The translations under genes and the position numbers were made by a program. Below, piece after piece: positions 34,014-44,515 of a DNA stretch of 64,000 nucleotides. Origin of the DNA: an uncultured Serinicoccus sp. (GTDB taxonomy: Bacteria > Actinomycetota > Actinomycetes > Actinomycetales > Dermatophilaceae); contig NZ_CANMUA010000003.1 in assembly GCF_947500995.1 (NCBI RefSeq), positions 331,669-395,668 on the forward strand, given 5' to 3'. Position 1 is the stretch's first letter; each line of letters starts with the position of its first letter. The notes beneath the pieces are model-generated. The model had not been told where the DNA came from, did not search any database, and saw only the letters and a list, made by a program, of their open reading frames with translations.

Positions 34014-35524
34014 CCGGTCACCGCCTGCACGTAGGGCTGCAGGTCGACCAGACCCTGGGCCGCCCGGGTGGTCACCTGCATGATCGGTCCGGCGAAGACG
34101 AACATCGCGAGCTGGGTGAGCACGAGCACGGCCATGGGGGCGAGGAGCCGGGGGGTGACCCGGACGTCGTCGGTCAGCGCGACCGTGGTGCCGCGGCCCG
34201 TCTCCGGGGAGTCGGGGAGGTAGTCCTCCATGTCGGGGCCCCAGAACACCCCGACCCACAGCCGCTGCATGGCGACGAGCGAGCCGAGGGCACCGACGAA
34301 GATCAGCGTGATGAAGACCGCCTGCCACGCACCACCCGCCTGGGCGGAGGCCTGCACGAGACCCACCTTGCCGAAGAAGCCGGAGCTGGGGGGGAGCCCG
34401 ATGAGCGACATGAGGGCGAGGGCGTAGCCGATGGTCAGCAGCCGGTCGCGACGGATGATGCCCGACAGCCGCTCGTACCGGCCCGAGCCGTAGGTCTGCT
34501 CGATGGCGCCGGCCCCGAGGATGAGGGCCCCCATCGTGATGATGTGGTGGATCATGTAGAAGATGCCGGCGCCCAGGGAGAACTGGGTGAACAGCACGAG
34601 GCCCAGCATGATGTGCCCGACGCCGGCGACCATCTGCCAGGACAGGGCCCGCCGCATGACCCGCTCGCCGAAGGTGCTGTAGGAGCCGACGACCAGCGAG
34701 AGCCCCACGAGGACGGCGAGGACCATGATCCACGGGGGCTGACCCTCGTAGAGCGTGGACGTGACGCGGTACAGGGCGTACAGCGCGACCTTGGTGTGCA
34801 GGGCGCTGAACAGCGCCATGACGGAGGCCGAGGTGGCGGGGTAGGTCCGCGGCAGCCAGGTGTGCAGGGGCACGATGGCGGCCTTGATCGACAGCGCCAG
34901 CAGCACCACGCCCGAGCTGAGCATGGTCCGCGGGTCGCTGCCGGCGCCGACGAGGAGCGCGAGGTTGACCGTCTCGGCGGTCGCGTAGACGAGGCCGACC
35001 CCGATGAGCAGGATCGTGCTGGTGAGCAGGTTGACGACGACGAAGGTCCGGCCCACGCCCAGGCGCCGCCACGTGCCGGTCACCGCGATGAGGGCGTAGC
35101 TGGGCAGCAGCATGACCTCGACGAAGACGAAGAGGTTGAAGAGGTCGCCGGTGAGGAAGGCGCCGTTGACCCCGCCGAGCAGCATGAGCACGAGGGGGGT
35201 CACCAGCCGGTAGCGGCTCTCCCCGGTGATCGTCATGAAGACGAGGCACATGAGCACGGTGAGCGAGGTCACCAGGATCATGAGCGCGCTGAGCGTGTCG
35301 GAGACGAAGGGGATCGCGACCCCGGGCACGAAGGCGCCGACGTTCTCGGCGATGACGGGGGTCTCGCGGTGCTGCAGCAGCAGGTCGAGGGCGCCGAGCC
35401 CGGTGAGGACCGGGATGGCGAGCAGCCAGATCCGCTGCCACGTGGCGTTGCGCCAGAGCACGGTGGCGGCGGACGCGGCGATCGGCAGCACGGCGAGGAA
35501 CGGGAGGAGGGCGGAGGTCATCAT
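34010..35524 (-). CDS. mrpD: Antiporter subunit MrpD
   Basis: This 504-residue protein is a proton-translocating NuoN/NuoM-like antiporter subunit with about 14 helices. The motifs KAAIVPLHTWLPRTYPATSASVMALFSALHTKVALYALYR contain the conserved Lys and His of the proton channel. Tandem ATGs at 35524 and 35521 are possible starts; both overlap the mrpC stop. Confidence 0.93.
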   Translation of the reverse strand: MMTSALLPFLAVLPIAASAATVLWRNATWQRIWLLAIPVLTGLGALDLLLQHRETPVIAENVGAFVPGVAIPFVSDTLSALMILVTSLTVLMCLVFMTITGESRYRLVTPLVLMLLGGVNGAFLTGDLFNLFVFVEVMLLPSYALIAVTGTWRRLGVGRTFVVVNLLTSTILLIGVGLVYATAETVNLALLVGAGSDPRTMLSSGVVLLALSIKAAIVPLHTWLPRTYPATSASVMALFSALHTKVALYALYRVTSTLYEGQPPWIMVLAVLVGLSLVVGSYSTFGERVMRRALSWQMVAGVGHIMLGLVLFTQFSLGAGIFYMIHHIITMGALILGAGAIEQTYGSGRYERLSGIIRRDRLLTIGYALALMSLIGLPPSSGFFGKVGLVQASAQAGGAWQAVFITLIFVGALGSLVAMQRLWVGVFWGPDMEDYLPDSPETGRGTTVALTDDVRVTPRLLAPMAVLVLTQLAMFVFAGPIMQVTTRAAQGLVDLQPYVQAVTG

Positions 35525-35853
35525 CGGCGGTGGGTCTCCCCGGTCTCGGGCATCCGCTTGGTGTCGTCGTTGTGGCCGATGACGGCCATGGCGAGCATGA
35601 GCACGGTCACGGCGAGGGCGATGACGATGGCGGTCAGGACGAAGGCCTGGGGCAGGGGGTCACCGGCGTCCGCGGCCCCGGCCGCGTCCGGGAACGGCTC
35701 GCCGCGCCAGGCGGTCACGCCCGCGGAGAGGATGACCAGGTTGGCGGCGTGGGCGAGCAGCGACAGGCCGAAGATGATGCGCACCATGCCGCGCTGCAGC
35801 ATGAGGTAGATGGCCCCCGCGGTGAGGACCCCGACGGTGATGGGGATGATCAC
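35521..35853 (-). CDS. mrpC: Antiporter subunit MrpC
   Basis: This 110-residue NuoK-like subunit has three helices with the GxxLLAHAANLVIL motif and PQAFVLTAIVIALAVTVLML. The GTG start overlaps the mrpA stop. Confidence 0.92.
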   Translation of the reverse strand: MIIPITVGVLTAGAIYLMLQRGMVRIIFGLSLLAHAANLVILSAGVTAWRGEPFPDAAGAADAGDPLPQAFVLTAIVIALAVTVLMLAMAVIGHNDDTKRMPETGETHRR

Positions 35854-38834
35854 TGGCCACCTCCCGGCCGTGGGGGACGGTCCTGCTGCAGGTAGGTCGA
35901 CCGCCGTCCGGGGATGCCGCGACGCGTCTCGGCATACCGCTCGCCGCGGGAGGTGTCCATGGGGCCGCTGATCTCACCCTCCACCGACTCGTCGGCGCGC
36001 TCCCGGGTGCCCTCGCGGCCACCGGTGGCGCCGAGCAGGTTGAAGGCCTCCATGACGAGGCCGAGCACCGCGAGGTAGACGCCGAGGTCGAAGACCATCG
36101 AGGTGCTGACGTGGATGTCGAAGACGTAGCCGTGCAGCGGCTCGAGGAAGGACGCGTGACCGAGCATGCCCCAGATGCCCGTGCCGATGGCGATGAGCAC
36201 GCCCACCGCGACGAGGCGCAGCGGGAGCCGGGGCGGCCCGACGACACGGTCGCGGGAGGTGGCGAGGTAGATCAGCGCCACGATGGACGACCCCACGAGC
36301 GCGGCGATGAACCCGCCGCCGGGGGAGTTGTGGCCGCGCAGGAAGAGGATCGTGGAGATGATCGCCAGCAGCGGCGCAGTGACCCGGACCATGATCTGCA
36401 TCGGCACGGCGTTGCCCCAGGCCTCGGCGATGGCGCGGTATGCCGTGGACCCCTCGGCCTGCAGCGGCACCTCCGGGGGCGCGACGTAGTTGCGGTCCGC
36501 CTCCGGGGGCGGGTCGAGGTAGCGGTCGCGGACCGTGGAGAGGATGGCGACCATGGCGGCCGCGGCCATCCCGAGCACGGTGAGCTCGCCGAAGGTGTCG
36601 AGGGCACGGAACTCCACGAGGATCGTGTTGACGACGTTGTCGCCGCTCGTCTCGACCGGGCCCTCGGTGAGGTACCAGATCGCGATCTCGCTGCGGTCGC
36701 GACGGCCGGTCAGCGCCCAGGTCGCCACGCCGGCGGACAGCCCGCCGACGACGGCGAGCACCAGGGCGGCCTTGTTGCCCCACCGCGGCCCGCGCCCGAA
36801 GGTCTGGGGGAGGCGCTGCAGCACGAGCATGATCATCAGCACGGTGAGTGCCTCGACGAGCAGCTGGGTCATGCCCACGTCGGGTGCGCCGAGGGCGAAG
36901 ATCTGGACGGTCACGGCGGCGCCGATCGTGGACAGCGCGACCACCGCCGCGAGCCGGGAGCTGGCGCGGCCCAGGACGACCACGGCCCCGGCGATGATGA
37001 CGAGCACGACCGCGTCGACCGGGCTGACCAGCCCCTCCTGCACCGGCAGGAGCTCGTCGCGGGCGACGAGGACCCCCACGCCGCCGAGCACCAGGGCGGC
37101 GAGGGCGACGAACTGCACGGCGACGTGGCGGGTGGGGTTGTCGGCGCGGGCGAGGGCGCCCAGCGCCTTGCCGATGTCGGCGGCGGTGTCGTTGATGACC
37201 CGGATGACGTCGGCGCCGTCGAAGGAGAAGGTGTCGTGCTCGCGGGCCGGGAAGAAGAAGCGGCGGCGCAGGATGACCATCACGCCGACGGCGATGATCG
37301 CCAGCGAGGTGATGAGCTCGAGGTTGACGCCGTGCCACAGGGCGAGGTGCGGGTGCGGCTCCTCGGCGTCGGCGGGGAGCATGGCGGCGGTGGCCCGGCC
37401 CACCGGGGTGTCGAGGATGCCGACCACGAAGGCCAGCGGCAGTCCGACGACGATGGGGATGGCGGCGAAGGTCCCGAGGGCCCACGGGGTGGTGTGCAAC
37501 GGGCGGTCCTCGGGCCACTTGGCCTGGCCGCGGCCGTCGTAGAAGCCGTTGAAGACGATCTTCGCGCAGTAGGCGAAGGTGAGGATGGCGGTCAGGGCGA
37601 CCCCGAGGAAGGCGGCCCAGGAGGCGACCACGCCGAAGGGGGAGTCGAGCATCGAGGTGAGGATGCTCTCCTTGGAGACGAAGCCGAGCATGGGCGGGAC
37701 GCCGGCCATCGAGGCGCACCCGAGCACGGTGACCCAGAAGGCCATCGGCATGGCGCTGGAGAGCACCGGCATCCGTCGCACGTCGCGGGTCCCGGTCGCG
37801 TGGTCGACGACGCCGACCATCATGAAGAGCCCGGACTTGAAGAGCGCGTGCGCGATCACGTGGAGGATGGCGGCGGCCAGGGCGTACTCCGTGCCCACGC
37901 CGATGGTGGCGACGATGAGGCCGAGCTGGCTGACCGTGGAGTAGGCCATGAGCTTCTTGAGGTCGGTCTTCTGCAGCGCGAACCAGCCGCCGATGCCGCA
38001 GGTGACGAGGCCGGTCGTGATGAGCAGGACGTTCCACACCGGCACGTCGTGGAAGGCCGGGGAGAAGCGCATGAGCAGGAAGATGCCGGCCTTGACGACG
38101 GCGGCGGCGTGCAGGTAGGCGCTGACCGGGGTGGCGGCGGCCATGGCGTCGGGCAGCCAGACGTGGAAGGGGAACTGCGCCGACTTGGTGAAGGCCGCGA
38201 GGATGACGAGCAGGGCCACGGCGGCCGTGAAACCGGGGCTGGTGTCCCACACCTCGTGGGCGAGCGCCTCGGACAGCGTGGTCGTGCCGGTGCGCACGAT
38301 GATCGCGGTGACCGCGGCCAGCAGCCCGAGCCCGCCGAGGAAGGTGATGAGCAGGGTGCGCATCGAGGCGGCCTCACCGGCATACCCCGACCGGGCGATG
38401 AGGAAGAAGCTGGCGAGGCTGGTGAGCTCCCAGCACAGGAACAGCAGGATGAGGTCGTCCGCCAGCACCAACCCGACCATGGAGACGGTGAACATCGCCA
38501 TGTAGAAGTAGAAGGTGAGGTTGCGGCCCGGCTTGAGGTATGCCGTGGAGTAGGCGAGCACGATCGCGCCGATGACCAGGGCGATGAAGGTGAAGACCGT
38601 GCCGAGGCCGTCCGCGCGCAGCGACAGGTCCAGGCCCAGGGTCGGCACCCACGGCATGGACCAGGTCGGCGTGTCCCCGGCCATGACCTGCGCCGCGGCG
38701 GGCCAGAACGCCGCCGCGGCCGCGAGGTAGAGCGCGGCGATGGGCCAGCCGGCGTGACGACCGAGGAAACGGGTGAGCGGGAACGTCGCGAGGACCGTCA
38801 CCGCGGAGATGACGAGGGTCCAGAGCAGGCTCAC
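35850..38834 (-). CDS. mrpA: Antiporter subunit MrpA fused to MrpB-like C-terminus
   Basis: This 994-residue protein starts with a NuoL-like antiporter domain (WELTSLASFFLIARSGY, KSAQFPFHVWLPDAMAAATPVSAYLHAAAVVKAGIFLLMRF, LKKLMAYSTVSQLGLI). A DUF4040/MbhD region follows (GAPDVGMTQLLVEALTVLMIMLVL), then an MnhB-type domain (LFLRGHNSPGGGFIAALV). No separate mrpB exists, as expected for the fused A/B type. The start is the GTG before SLLWTLVISAV. It is the first gene of the operon; the upstream 110 bp contain a TAGCCT hexamer on the minus strand that may be the -10 box. Confidence 0.93.
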   Translation of the reverse strand: MSLLWTLVISAVTVLATFPLTRFLGRHAGWPIAALYLAAAAAFWPAAAQVMAGDTPTWSMPWVPTLGLDLSLRADGLGTVFTFIALVIGAIVLAYSTAYLKPGRNLTFYFYMAMFTVSMVGLVLADDLILLFLCWELTSLASFFLIARSGYAGEAASMRTLLITFLGGLGLLAAVTAIIVRTGTTTLSEALAHEVWDTSPGFTAAVALLVILAAFTKSAQFPFHVWLPDAMAAATPVSAYLHAAAVVKAGIFLLMRFSPAFHDVPVWNVLLITTGLVTCGIGGWFALQKTDLKKLMAYSTVSQLGLIVATIGVGTEYALAAAILHVIAHALFKSGLFMMVGVVDHATGTRDVRRMPVLSSAMPMAFWVTVLGCASMAGVPPMLGFVSKESILTSMLDSPFGVVASWAAFLGVALTAILTFAYCAKIVFNGFYDGRGQAKWPEDRPLHTTPWALGTFAAIPIVVGLPLAFVVGILDTPVGRATAAMLPADAEEPHPHLALWHGVNLELITSLAIIAVGVMVILRRRFFFPAREHDTFSFDGADVIRVINDTAADIGKALGALARADNPTRHVAVQFVALAALVLGGVGVLVARDELLPVQEGLVSPVDAVVLVIIAGAVVVLGRASSRLAAVVALSTIGAAVTVQIFALGAPDVGMTQLLVEALTVLMIMLVLQRLPQTFGRGPRWGNKAALVLAVVGGLSAGVATWALTGRRDRSEIAIWYLTEGPVETSGDNVVNTILVEFRALDTFGELTVLGMAAAAMVAILSTVRDRYLDPPPEADRNYVAPPEVPLQAEGSTAYRAIAEAWGNAVPMQIMVRVTAPLLAIISTILFLRGHNSPGGGFIAALVGSSIVALIYLATSRDRVVGPPRLPLRLVAVGVLIAIGTGIWGMLGHASFLEPLHGYVFDIHVSTSMVFDLGVYLAVLGLVMEAFNLLGATGGREGTRERADESVEGEISGPMDTSRGERYAETRRGIPGRRSTYLQQDRPPRPGGGQ

Positions 38835-38945
38835 GGAGCACCCGCCCTGGACAGGCCGGTGCCAGTGGGGCAACGGTCGACCGGGCGGATCATGAACAGC
38901 AGGCTACCAACCCCGGTCGTGCCTCAGGATGACGTGTCGCGGGAC

Positions 38946-39869
38946 CTACGCCGACACCAGGGCGGACGCCAGCAGGATGACGGGTAGCGAGAGGGCGGTG
39001 GTGAGCAGGATGGAGTCCCGTGCCAGCGGTACCGAGGTGGAGTAGCGCACGGCGTGCACGAAGATGTTCTGCGCGGTGGGCAGGGAGACCAGCACCATCG
39101 CGGTGAGCAGCTCCGAGCCCGCGAGGCCGAGGACGCCCGCGCCGATCCCCAGGGCGAGGGCCGGCGCGATGAGGGACTTGAGCGTGACCGCCAGGAGGAC
39201 GGCGTCACGTCCGGGACCGCGTCCCGGCGCGGGTGCACCGTGGAGGGAGATGCCGAAGGCCAGCAGCATGAGCGGGACCGCAGCCGCCCCGAGGAGCTCA
39301 AGGGGATCGAGGAGCACCCGTGGTGGGTTCCAGCCGACGAGGCTGACGCCCAGTCCCAGGGTCACCGCCAGGACGTAGGGGTTGCGCACCGGTCCCAGGA
39401 GAACCCTCCACCCCGAGCCCTTCCCCGAGGTGAGCAGGTCGAGCGCGGTCAGGCCGACGGGCAGCATGACCAGTACCTGGAAGAGCAGCAGCGGGGCGAC
39501 GGGTGCGGCGCTGCCCACGACCAGGATGAGCAGAGGTATGCCGAGGTTGTTGGTGTTCACGTAGCTCGCGCACATGGCGCCGATGACCGTCTCGGCGCCG
39601 GGGCGTCCCAGGACGCTGCGTGCCACCACCACGTAGAGCACAGCCGTGAGGGTGGCGGTGACGACCGCCACCCCCGACGCCGGCGACATCACCGCGCCCA
39701 CCTCTGCGTCGTACAGCGTCGTGAAGAGCAGGGCGGGGGCGGCCACGGCGAAGGACAGCCGGCTGAGCGGGACCTCGGCGTCCTGGCCGAGGACCTCCCA
39801 CCGCCCGAGCACGTAGCCGACACCGACCACCGTTCCCAGCAGCAGGAACCCGCCCAGGACGTCCAGCAC
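38946..39869 (-). CDS. AEC (auxin efflux carrier) family transporter
   Basis: This 307-residue protein with ten hydrophobic segments in two halves is typical of the AEC/BART family: GRWEVLGQDAEVPLSRLSFAVAAPALLF and ASYVNTNNLGIPLL in the first half, then AAVPLMLLAFGISL and SLPTAQNIFVHAVRY in the second. Bacterial members move malate, malonate or related organic acids. The GTG start lies 5 bp from the acyl-CoA dehydrogenase stop, so it is the last gene of the minus-strand catabolic operon and probably carries a substrate or product acid. Confidence 0.85.
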   Translation of the reverse strand: MLDVLGGFLLLGTVVGVGYVLGRWEVLGQDAEVPLSRLSFAVAAPALLFTTLYDAEVGAVMSPASGVAVVTATLTAVLYVVVARSVLGRPGAETVIGAMCASYVNTNNLGIPLLILVVGSAAPVAPLLLFQVLVMLPVGLTALDLLTSGKGSGWRVLLGPVRNPYVLAVTLGLGVSLVGWNPPRVLLDPLELLGAAAVPLMLLAFGISLHGAPAPGRGPGRDAVLLAVTLKSLIAPALALGIGAGVLGLAGSELLTAMVLVSLPTAQNIFVHAVRYSTSVPLARDSILLTTALSLPVILLASALVSA

Positions 39870-39874
39870 GGCGC

Positions 39875-41062
39875 CTACGACGCCATCAGGTCTCGGGCGA
39901 CGATGTTGCGCTGGATCTGGTTGGTGCCCTCGATGATCTGCAGACCCTTGGCCTCGCGCATGAAGCGCTCCAGGGGGTAGTCCGCGCTGTAGCCGTTCGC
40001 GCCGAACACCTGGAGGGCGTCCACCGTGATCTTCATCGTGGAGTCCGTGGCGAAGGTCTTGGCCATGGCGATCAGCGGGGCCGCCTCCCGGGGCGGAGTC
40101 CCCGCGTCCAGGACGGCGGCGGACTTGTACACCAGGTGCCGGGAGGCCTCCAGGCCGATCTTCATGTCGGCCAGCATCCAGGACAGGCCCTGGAAGTCGC
40201 CGATCGGCTGTCCGAACGCGTGTCGCTCGCGGGAGTAGGCGACCGCGTGCTCCAGCGCCGCCCGCCCCAGGCCCAGGGCCCGGGCCCCGACCAGCGGGCG
40301 GAGCATCGTGAAGGTGCTGGCAGCTGTGGCGAAGCCGCGGCCCTCCTCCCCGAGACGGTCGCTCTCGGGCACCAGGACGTCCGCGAAGTCGACCCGGCAC
40401 GAGGGGATGGCGCGGCCGCCGATCTTGTTCATCCGCTCCCCGAGGGTGACGCCCGGGGCGTCCGTCGGGACCACGAAGCTGCTCAGCCCGCGATGCCCTG
40501 GCTCGCCGGTGCGGGCGAAGGTCACGAAGTAGTCGGAGACGGGAGCGTTGCCGGCCCAGACCTTGGTGCCGGTGAGCCGGTACCCACCGGGCACCCGCTC
40601 GGCCCGCGTCTGCAGGTTGGCCATGTCCGACCCCACGTCCGGCTCGGTGTTCGCGGTGGAGAAGCGGAGGTCGCCGGCAGCCAGCCCGGGCAGGAAGCGG
40701 GCCTGCTGCTGCTCGTTGCCGGCCATCGCGATCGCGAAGAGCGGCTGCCAGGTCATCATCAGCAGGTAGGAGGTGTTGTAGCAGGCACGGGTCAGCTCCT
40801 CGATCACCAGTGCAGAGGTGAGGATGCCGGCTCCCTGCCCGCCGTGCCGCTCGTGGAAGGGCAGGGTGAGCAGGCCCTCGTCCCGGAGCAGCTCGAACAT
40901 GTCCTGGGGATAGTCCCCGGTGCGGTCCCGCTCGGCCGCGCCGGCGGCCACCGGACCGTCCGCCAGGACCCGCACCCGTTCGACGAGCTGCTGCTGCTCG
41001 GTCGAGAGGGCGTACTGCTCGGCGTCGTGGCGGGCTTCGGGGGTGGGTGTGGTGGTGCTCAC
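39875..41062 (-). CDS. Acyl-CoA dehydrogenase
   Basis: This 395-residue FAD-dependent enzyme oxidises an acyl-CoA to the 2-enoyl-CoA. It has [43 protein letters not shown], the FAD/substrate region [21 protein letters not shown] and the C-terminal [42 protein letters not shown]. The catalytic Glu candidate is in the IIEGTNQIQ motif. The GTG overlaps the CoA-transferase stop (GTGA). Its substrate is presumably the CoA ester made by the neighbouring CoA-transferases. Confidence 0.9.
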   Translation of the reverse strand: MSTTTPTPEARHDAEQYALSTEQQQLVERVRVLADGPVAAGAAERDRTGDYPQDMFELLRDEGLLTLPFHERHGGQGAGILTSALVIEELTRACYNTSYLLMMTWQPLFAIAMAGNEQQQARFLPGLAAGDLRFSTANTEPDVGSDMANLQTRAERVPGGYRLTGTKVWAGNAPVSDYFVTFARTGEPGHRGLSSFVVPTDAPGVTLGERMNKIGGRAIPSCRVDFADVLVPESDRLGEEGRGFATAASTFTMLRPLVGARALGLGRAALEHAVAYSRERHAFGQPIGDFQGLSWMLADMKIGLEASRHLVYKSAAVLDAGTPPREAAPLIAMAKTFATDSTMKITVDALQVFGANGYSADYPLERFMREAKGLQIIEGTNQIQRNIVARDLMAS

Positions 41063-42093
41063 GGTGTCTCCTCGTCGGTCGGTGCGGGGTCGTGCTGCCC
41101 CAGGAGCGGTGGTGGCCGGGTGGCCGGTGGCCAGGGTGGGTCGGCACGCAGGGGTGTCGGCAGCTGGGCGAGCGGTCCCAGGGTGGGATGCTCCACCTGC
41201 ACCGTGCGCCCCGGCGGGCCGGGCAGGACGTCGCCCAGCCCGTGCACCGGGGCCACCGGTATGCCGGCGGCGGACAGGGCGTGGACCGCGTCGGCACGGA
41301 CCGTGCGGCCCAGGACCCGGTCGAGGTCCTCCGGGCCGTCGGCGCCCAGGGCACGCGCCACCGCCGACCGGTCGGCGGTGGCGGCCCAGACCGCCCCGTC
41401 CCGGCAGCAGAGCGCTCCCACCTCCTGTGCCGCGCTCTCTCCCACCTCGTCCCCGGCCCGCGTGGTCATACGGTCGTTCTGGGCGTAGAGCTGGGCGTCG
41501 AGCAGGTTGAGGTCGATGCGGCACCCCTGCCCGGTGCTCGAACGACGCAGCAGCGCGGCGAGCACGGCGTTCGTCGCGAGCGCGGCGGCCGCGAAGTCGG
41601 GCAGGCTCACGCCCATCCGCACCGGAGCGCCGCCGCCGGTCTCGTGCAGCGCGCCGCTCAGCGCCTGGATGACGGGGTCGTTGGCGGGCCGCCCGGCGGC
41701 TGGTCCGTCTGGCCCGAAGGCGGAGATCGCGCAGTAGACCAGGCGCGGGTCGGCGCGCCGGAGAAGGTCGGCGCCCATGCCCAGGCGCTCCGCCGTCCCC
41801 GGCCGGAAGTTGTGGACGACCACGTCGCACGTGGCCGCGAGGTCCCGGGCCCGGCATTGGTCCTCCGAGCGCTTCAGGTCGAGCGTGACCCCCCGCTTGC
41901 CGCGGTTGAAGCCCAGGAAGATCGCTGACTCCCCGCCCTCGTAGACCGCGCCCATGGCCCGGCCGATCTCACCGGTGGGGGGCTCGACCTTGATCACGTC
42001 CGCGCCCAGGTCGGCCAGCATCTGGGTGCACCACGGGCCTGCGACGAAATGCGTGAGGTCGAGGACCCGCAGGCCGGTGAGCGGGGAGGTCAT
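41059..42093 (-). CDS. CaiB/BaiF family (class III) CoA-transferase, short form
   Basis: This 344-residue family III CoA-transferase has [33 protein letters not shown] and the PDFAAAALA motif with the catalytic Asp (SLPDFA). It is about 40-60 residues shorter than its neighbour at 43292-44509, with the C-terminal part reduced. The ATG overlaps the stop of the GH88-like gene. It moves CoA between carboxylic acids; the substrate is unknown. Confidence 0.86.
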   Translation of the reverse strand: MTSPLTGLRVLDLTHFVAGPWCTQMLADLGADVIKVEPPTGEIGRAMGAVYEGGESAIFLGFNRGKRGVTLDLKRSEDQCRARDLAATCDVVVHNFRPGTAERLGMGADLLRRADPRLVYCAISAFGPDGPAAGRPANDPVIQALSGALHETGGGAPVRMGVSLPDFAAAALATNAVLAALLRRSSTGQGCRIDLNLLDAQLYAQNDRMTTRAGDEVGESAAQEVGALCCRDGAVWAATADRSAVARALGADGPEDLDRVLGRTVRADAVHALSAAGIPVAPVHGLGDVLPGPPGRTVQVEHPTLGPLAQLPTPLRADPPWPPATRPPPLLGQHDPAPTDEETP

Positions 42094-43295
42094 GAGCGGC
42101 GGGCGGGGGTGCCGGCGGGGTGCAGGACCGGTGCCAGGCTCAGGGGCTCGGCGTCGGGGTGCAGCAGCCGGAAGGCGGCCTCGACCACCCAGTAGTTGCC
42201 GTAGGGCATCACGTCCTCCATCGGGAAGCGGGAGAAGCCGGCTCCCGCCTTGTCGGCCGGCAGCCTCCCCCAGCTGCTGTGCAGCAGCACGCCGCCCGGG
42301 GACAGGTGGTCGCGGAACAGGCGGGTGGCGATGCGGGTCCCGGCCGCCTCCGCCCACCTGGCGGAGGCGGGGTCGAGACGAGCCAGGCGGAGCAGCGCGT
42401 TGGCGGCGATCGCGGCGCTGCACGAGTCCCGGGGGACCGCCGGAGCGGCGGGGTCGTGGAAGTCGTAGAAGGGGACGTCGTCCTCGGGGAGGTGGTCCAC
42501 GTACCACCGGCAGGTGCGCCGGGCGACCTCCAGGAACCGGGGTTCCCCGGTGGCCTCGTGCACATTGACGTAGTTGTGCATCGCCCAGGCCTGTCCTCGC
42601 GCCCAGGTGGTGTCGTCGTCGTAGCCCTGCAGGGAGTACCGTCGGGCCGCTCTGCCGGTCTCCAGGTCGAACTCGATGGCCTGGTGGGCGGAGCCGTCGT
42701 CGCGGATGATGCCGTGGTCGAGCAGCCGGGCGTTGTGCGTGACGGCGATGTCCCGCAGCGCTGGGGACTGCGGGGCGGCCCAGTAGAAGGGGAGCAGGTT
42801 CAGGCCGGTGTCGATGACGGCGCGGTTCACGCCCAGCACCTGGAAGAAGATCTCCAGCCGAGGGTCGAGGTTCTCCGCATAGCGCTCGGTGGCACGTAGT
42901 GACGCGGCAGCGAGGTCCTCGTCACCGGTCAGCCGCGCTCCCAGGCAGGAGGCGTAGAACAGGTCGCTGCCGGCGGCGGAGAAGCGGGGCGGGGCAGCGG
43001 CCAGGGCGCTCGCCACGGTGCGGGCCAGGGTGGTCGCTGCGGCCCGCACCCGGTCGTCGCCGAGGTGCTCCGAGACCAGCCACAGCCGGCCGGTGAGGAA
43101 ACCGACCCACTGGAACGTGGCCCACCGGTGCGGGTCGTAAGGCGCCACCGGCCGGTAGCCGCCGGTGCGGTAGCTGAAGGCCGGGACGTGTCCGGCAGGG
43201 GCGTCCTCGACGAGCTCCAGCACCGGGTCCAGGCCGGCACGGACGTCGAGCAGCGCCCGGTCGGCGGCGGCGCGCGCGTCGGCGTCCCCGGTCAC
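42090..43295 (-). CDS. GH88-like unsaturated glucuronyl hydrolase
   Basis: This 401-residue (alpha/alpha)6-barrel protein has FQWVGFLTGRLWLVSEHLGD, DLFYASCLGARLTGD, AIEFDLETGRAARRYSLQGYDDDTTWARGQAWAMHNY and YYDFHDP-like FYDFHDPAAPAVPRDSCSAAIAANALL. The GYDDDTTWARGQAW block is the hallmark of GH88 unsaturated glucuronyl hydrolases, which hydrate the 4,5-double bond of lyase-released oligosaccharides. No signal peptide is present, so the enzyme is cytosolic. It overlaps CoA-transferase genes on both sides by four bases, an unusual neighbourhood. Confidence 0.8.
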   Translation of the reverse strand: MTGDADARAAADRALLDVRAGLDPVLELVEDAPAGHVPAFSYRTGGYRPVAPYDPHRWATFQWVGFLTGRLWLVSEHLGDDRVRAAATTLARTVASALAAAPPRFSAAGSDLFYASCLGARLTGDEDLAAASLRATERYAENLDPRLEIFFQVLGVNRAVIDTGLNLLPFYWAAPQSPALRDIAVTHNARLLDHGIIRDDGSAHQAIEFDLETGRAARRYSLQGYDDDTTWARGQAWAMHNYVNVHEATGEPRFLEVARRTCRWYVDHLPEDDVPFYDFHDPAAPAVPRDSCSAAIAANALLRLARLDPASARWAEAAGTRIATRLFRDHLSPGGVLLHSSWGRLPADKAGAGFSRFPMEDVMPYGNYWVVEAAFRLLHPDAEPLSLAPVLHPAGTPARRS

Positions 43296-44509
43296 GGGCG
43301 TCCACCCTCGCTCGCGGCGACCCCGGTGGCGAGAAGGGTCTCGACCTCGTCCTCGGACAGGCCGTGCTCGCGCAGGACGGCGCGGGTGTCGGCGCCGAGT
43401 CGTGGGGGAGCGGTCCGGACCGCTGGGCGCACCCCGTCGAGACGCATGGGCGCGGCGAGGGTGCGCAGCTGCCCCACGGTGGGGTGCTCGACCTCCACCA
43501 CGATCTGGTTGTGGACCACCTGGGGGTCCGTCATGGCCGTGGACAACGTGTTGACGGGGGCGCAGGGCACCCCTTCGTCCTGGAGGATGCGGAGCCAGTC
43601 CTGGGCGTCGCGCTGGCCGAACTGGGCGGTGAGCGTCGCCACCAGCTCCTCCCGACGAGCCACCCGGTCCCGGTTGGCGGCGTACCCGCTGTCCTCGAGG
43701 AGGTCGGTCCGTTCCAGCGCCCGACAGAGCAGCCGCCAGAACTTGTCGTTGATGACCGAGAGGTAGATGTAGGTCCCGTCCTGGCAGCGGAACGCCTGGT
43801 ACGGGCAGAACTGCGGGTGCGCGCTCCCGAGCCGCGGCTGGTCCTCGCCGTTGATGAGGTACTCCTGGGCGCGGGGGCCGAGCGCGAAGATCTCGGCGTC
43901 CAGCAGGTTCAGGTCCACCTGGCTTCCGTGACCGTGCCGGACGCGACCCAGCAGGCCCGCGAGCACCGCCTGGGCGGCGAGCATGCCCGCGGCGAAGTCG
44001 GGCACGCTCACCCCCTGGCGGGCCGGTGGACCGTCCTGCTCCCCGGTGATCGACATCACCCCCGACAGGGCCTGGACGATGGGGTCGTTGCCGCCCAGCC
44101 CGGCGTAGGGGCCGTCGGTGCCGAACGCTGAGATGGAGACGTAGACGAGCTCGGGCGCGAGGTGCTCCAGCGCGGGACGGTCTACGCCCAGGGCGGCTGC
44201 CTTGCCCGGACGGAGGTTCTCGACGACGGCGTCCGCACCCAGGACCAGACGGTGGAAGACCCGCCGGCCCTCCGGGCTGGTCAGGTCGAGAACCACGCTG
44301 CGCTTGTTGCGGTTCAGGGCCAGGAACACCGCGCTCTCGTCCCCGGCGTAGACGCTGCCAGCGGTGCGGGACATGTCTCCGGTCCCAGGCCGCTCGATCT
44401 TGATGACGTCGGCCCCGAGGTCCGCCAGGAGCATGGTGCACCAGGGGCCGGCGGCCAGGTGGCTCAGGTCCAGCACCGTGAGGCCGGCGAGGGGGAGGGA
44501 GGCGCTCAT
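43292..44509 (-). CDS. CaiB/BaiF family (class III) CoA-transferase, full length
   Basis: This 405-residue protein has [64 protein letters not shown] and VSVPDFAAGMLA with the catalytic Asp. It is the first gene of the minus-strand operon; its ATG lies 7 bp from an inverted-repeat operator shared with the divergent iclR-type gene. Confidence 0.9.
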   Translation of the reverse strand: MSASLPLAGLTVLDLSHLAAGPWCTMLLADLGADVIKIERPGTGDMSRTAGSVYAGDESAVFLALNRNKRSVVLDLTSPEGRRVFHRLVLGADAVVENLRPGKAAALGVDRPALEHLAPELVYVSISAFGTDGPYAGLGGNDPIVQALSGVMSITGEQDGPPARQGVSVPDFAAGMLAAQAVLAGLLGRVRHGHGSQVDLNLLDAEIFALGPRAQEYLINGEDQPRLGSAHPQFCPYQAFRCQDGTYIYLSVINDKFWRLLCRALERTDLLEDSGYAANRDRVARREELVATLTAQFGQRDAQDWLRILQDEGVPCAPVNTLSTAMTDPQVVHNQIVVEVEHPTVGQLRTLAAPMRLDGVRPAVRTAPPRLGADTRAVLREHGLSEDEVETLLATGVAASEGGRP

Positions 44510-44515
44510 GAGTCT

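Noticed and set aside
34000..39000. Long plus-strand open frames opposite the mrp operon rich in Glu, Asp, Gly and His
   Set aside because: They are mirror frames of membrane-protein genes with no domains, starts or ribosome sites.
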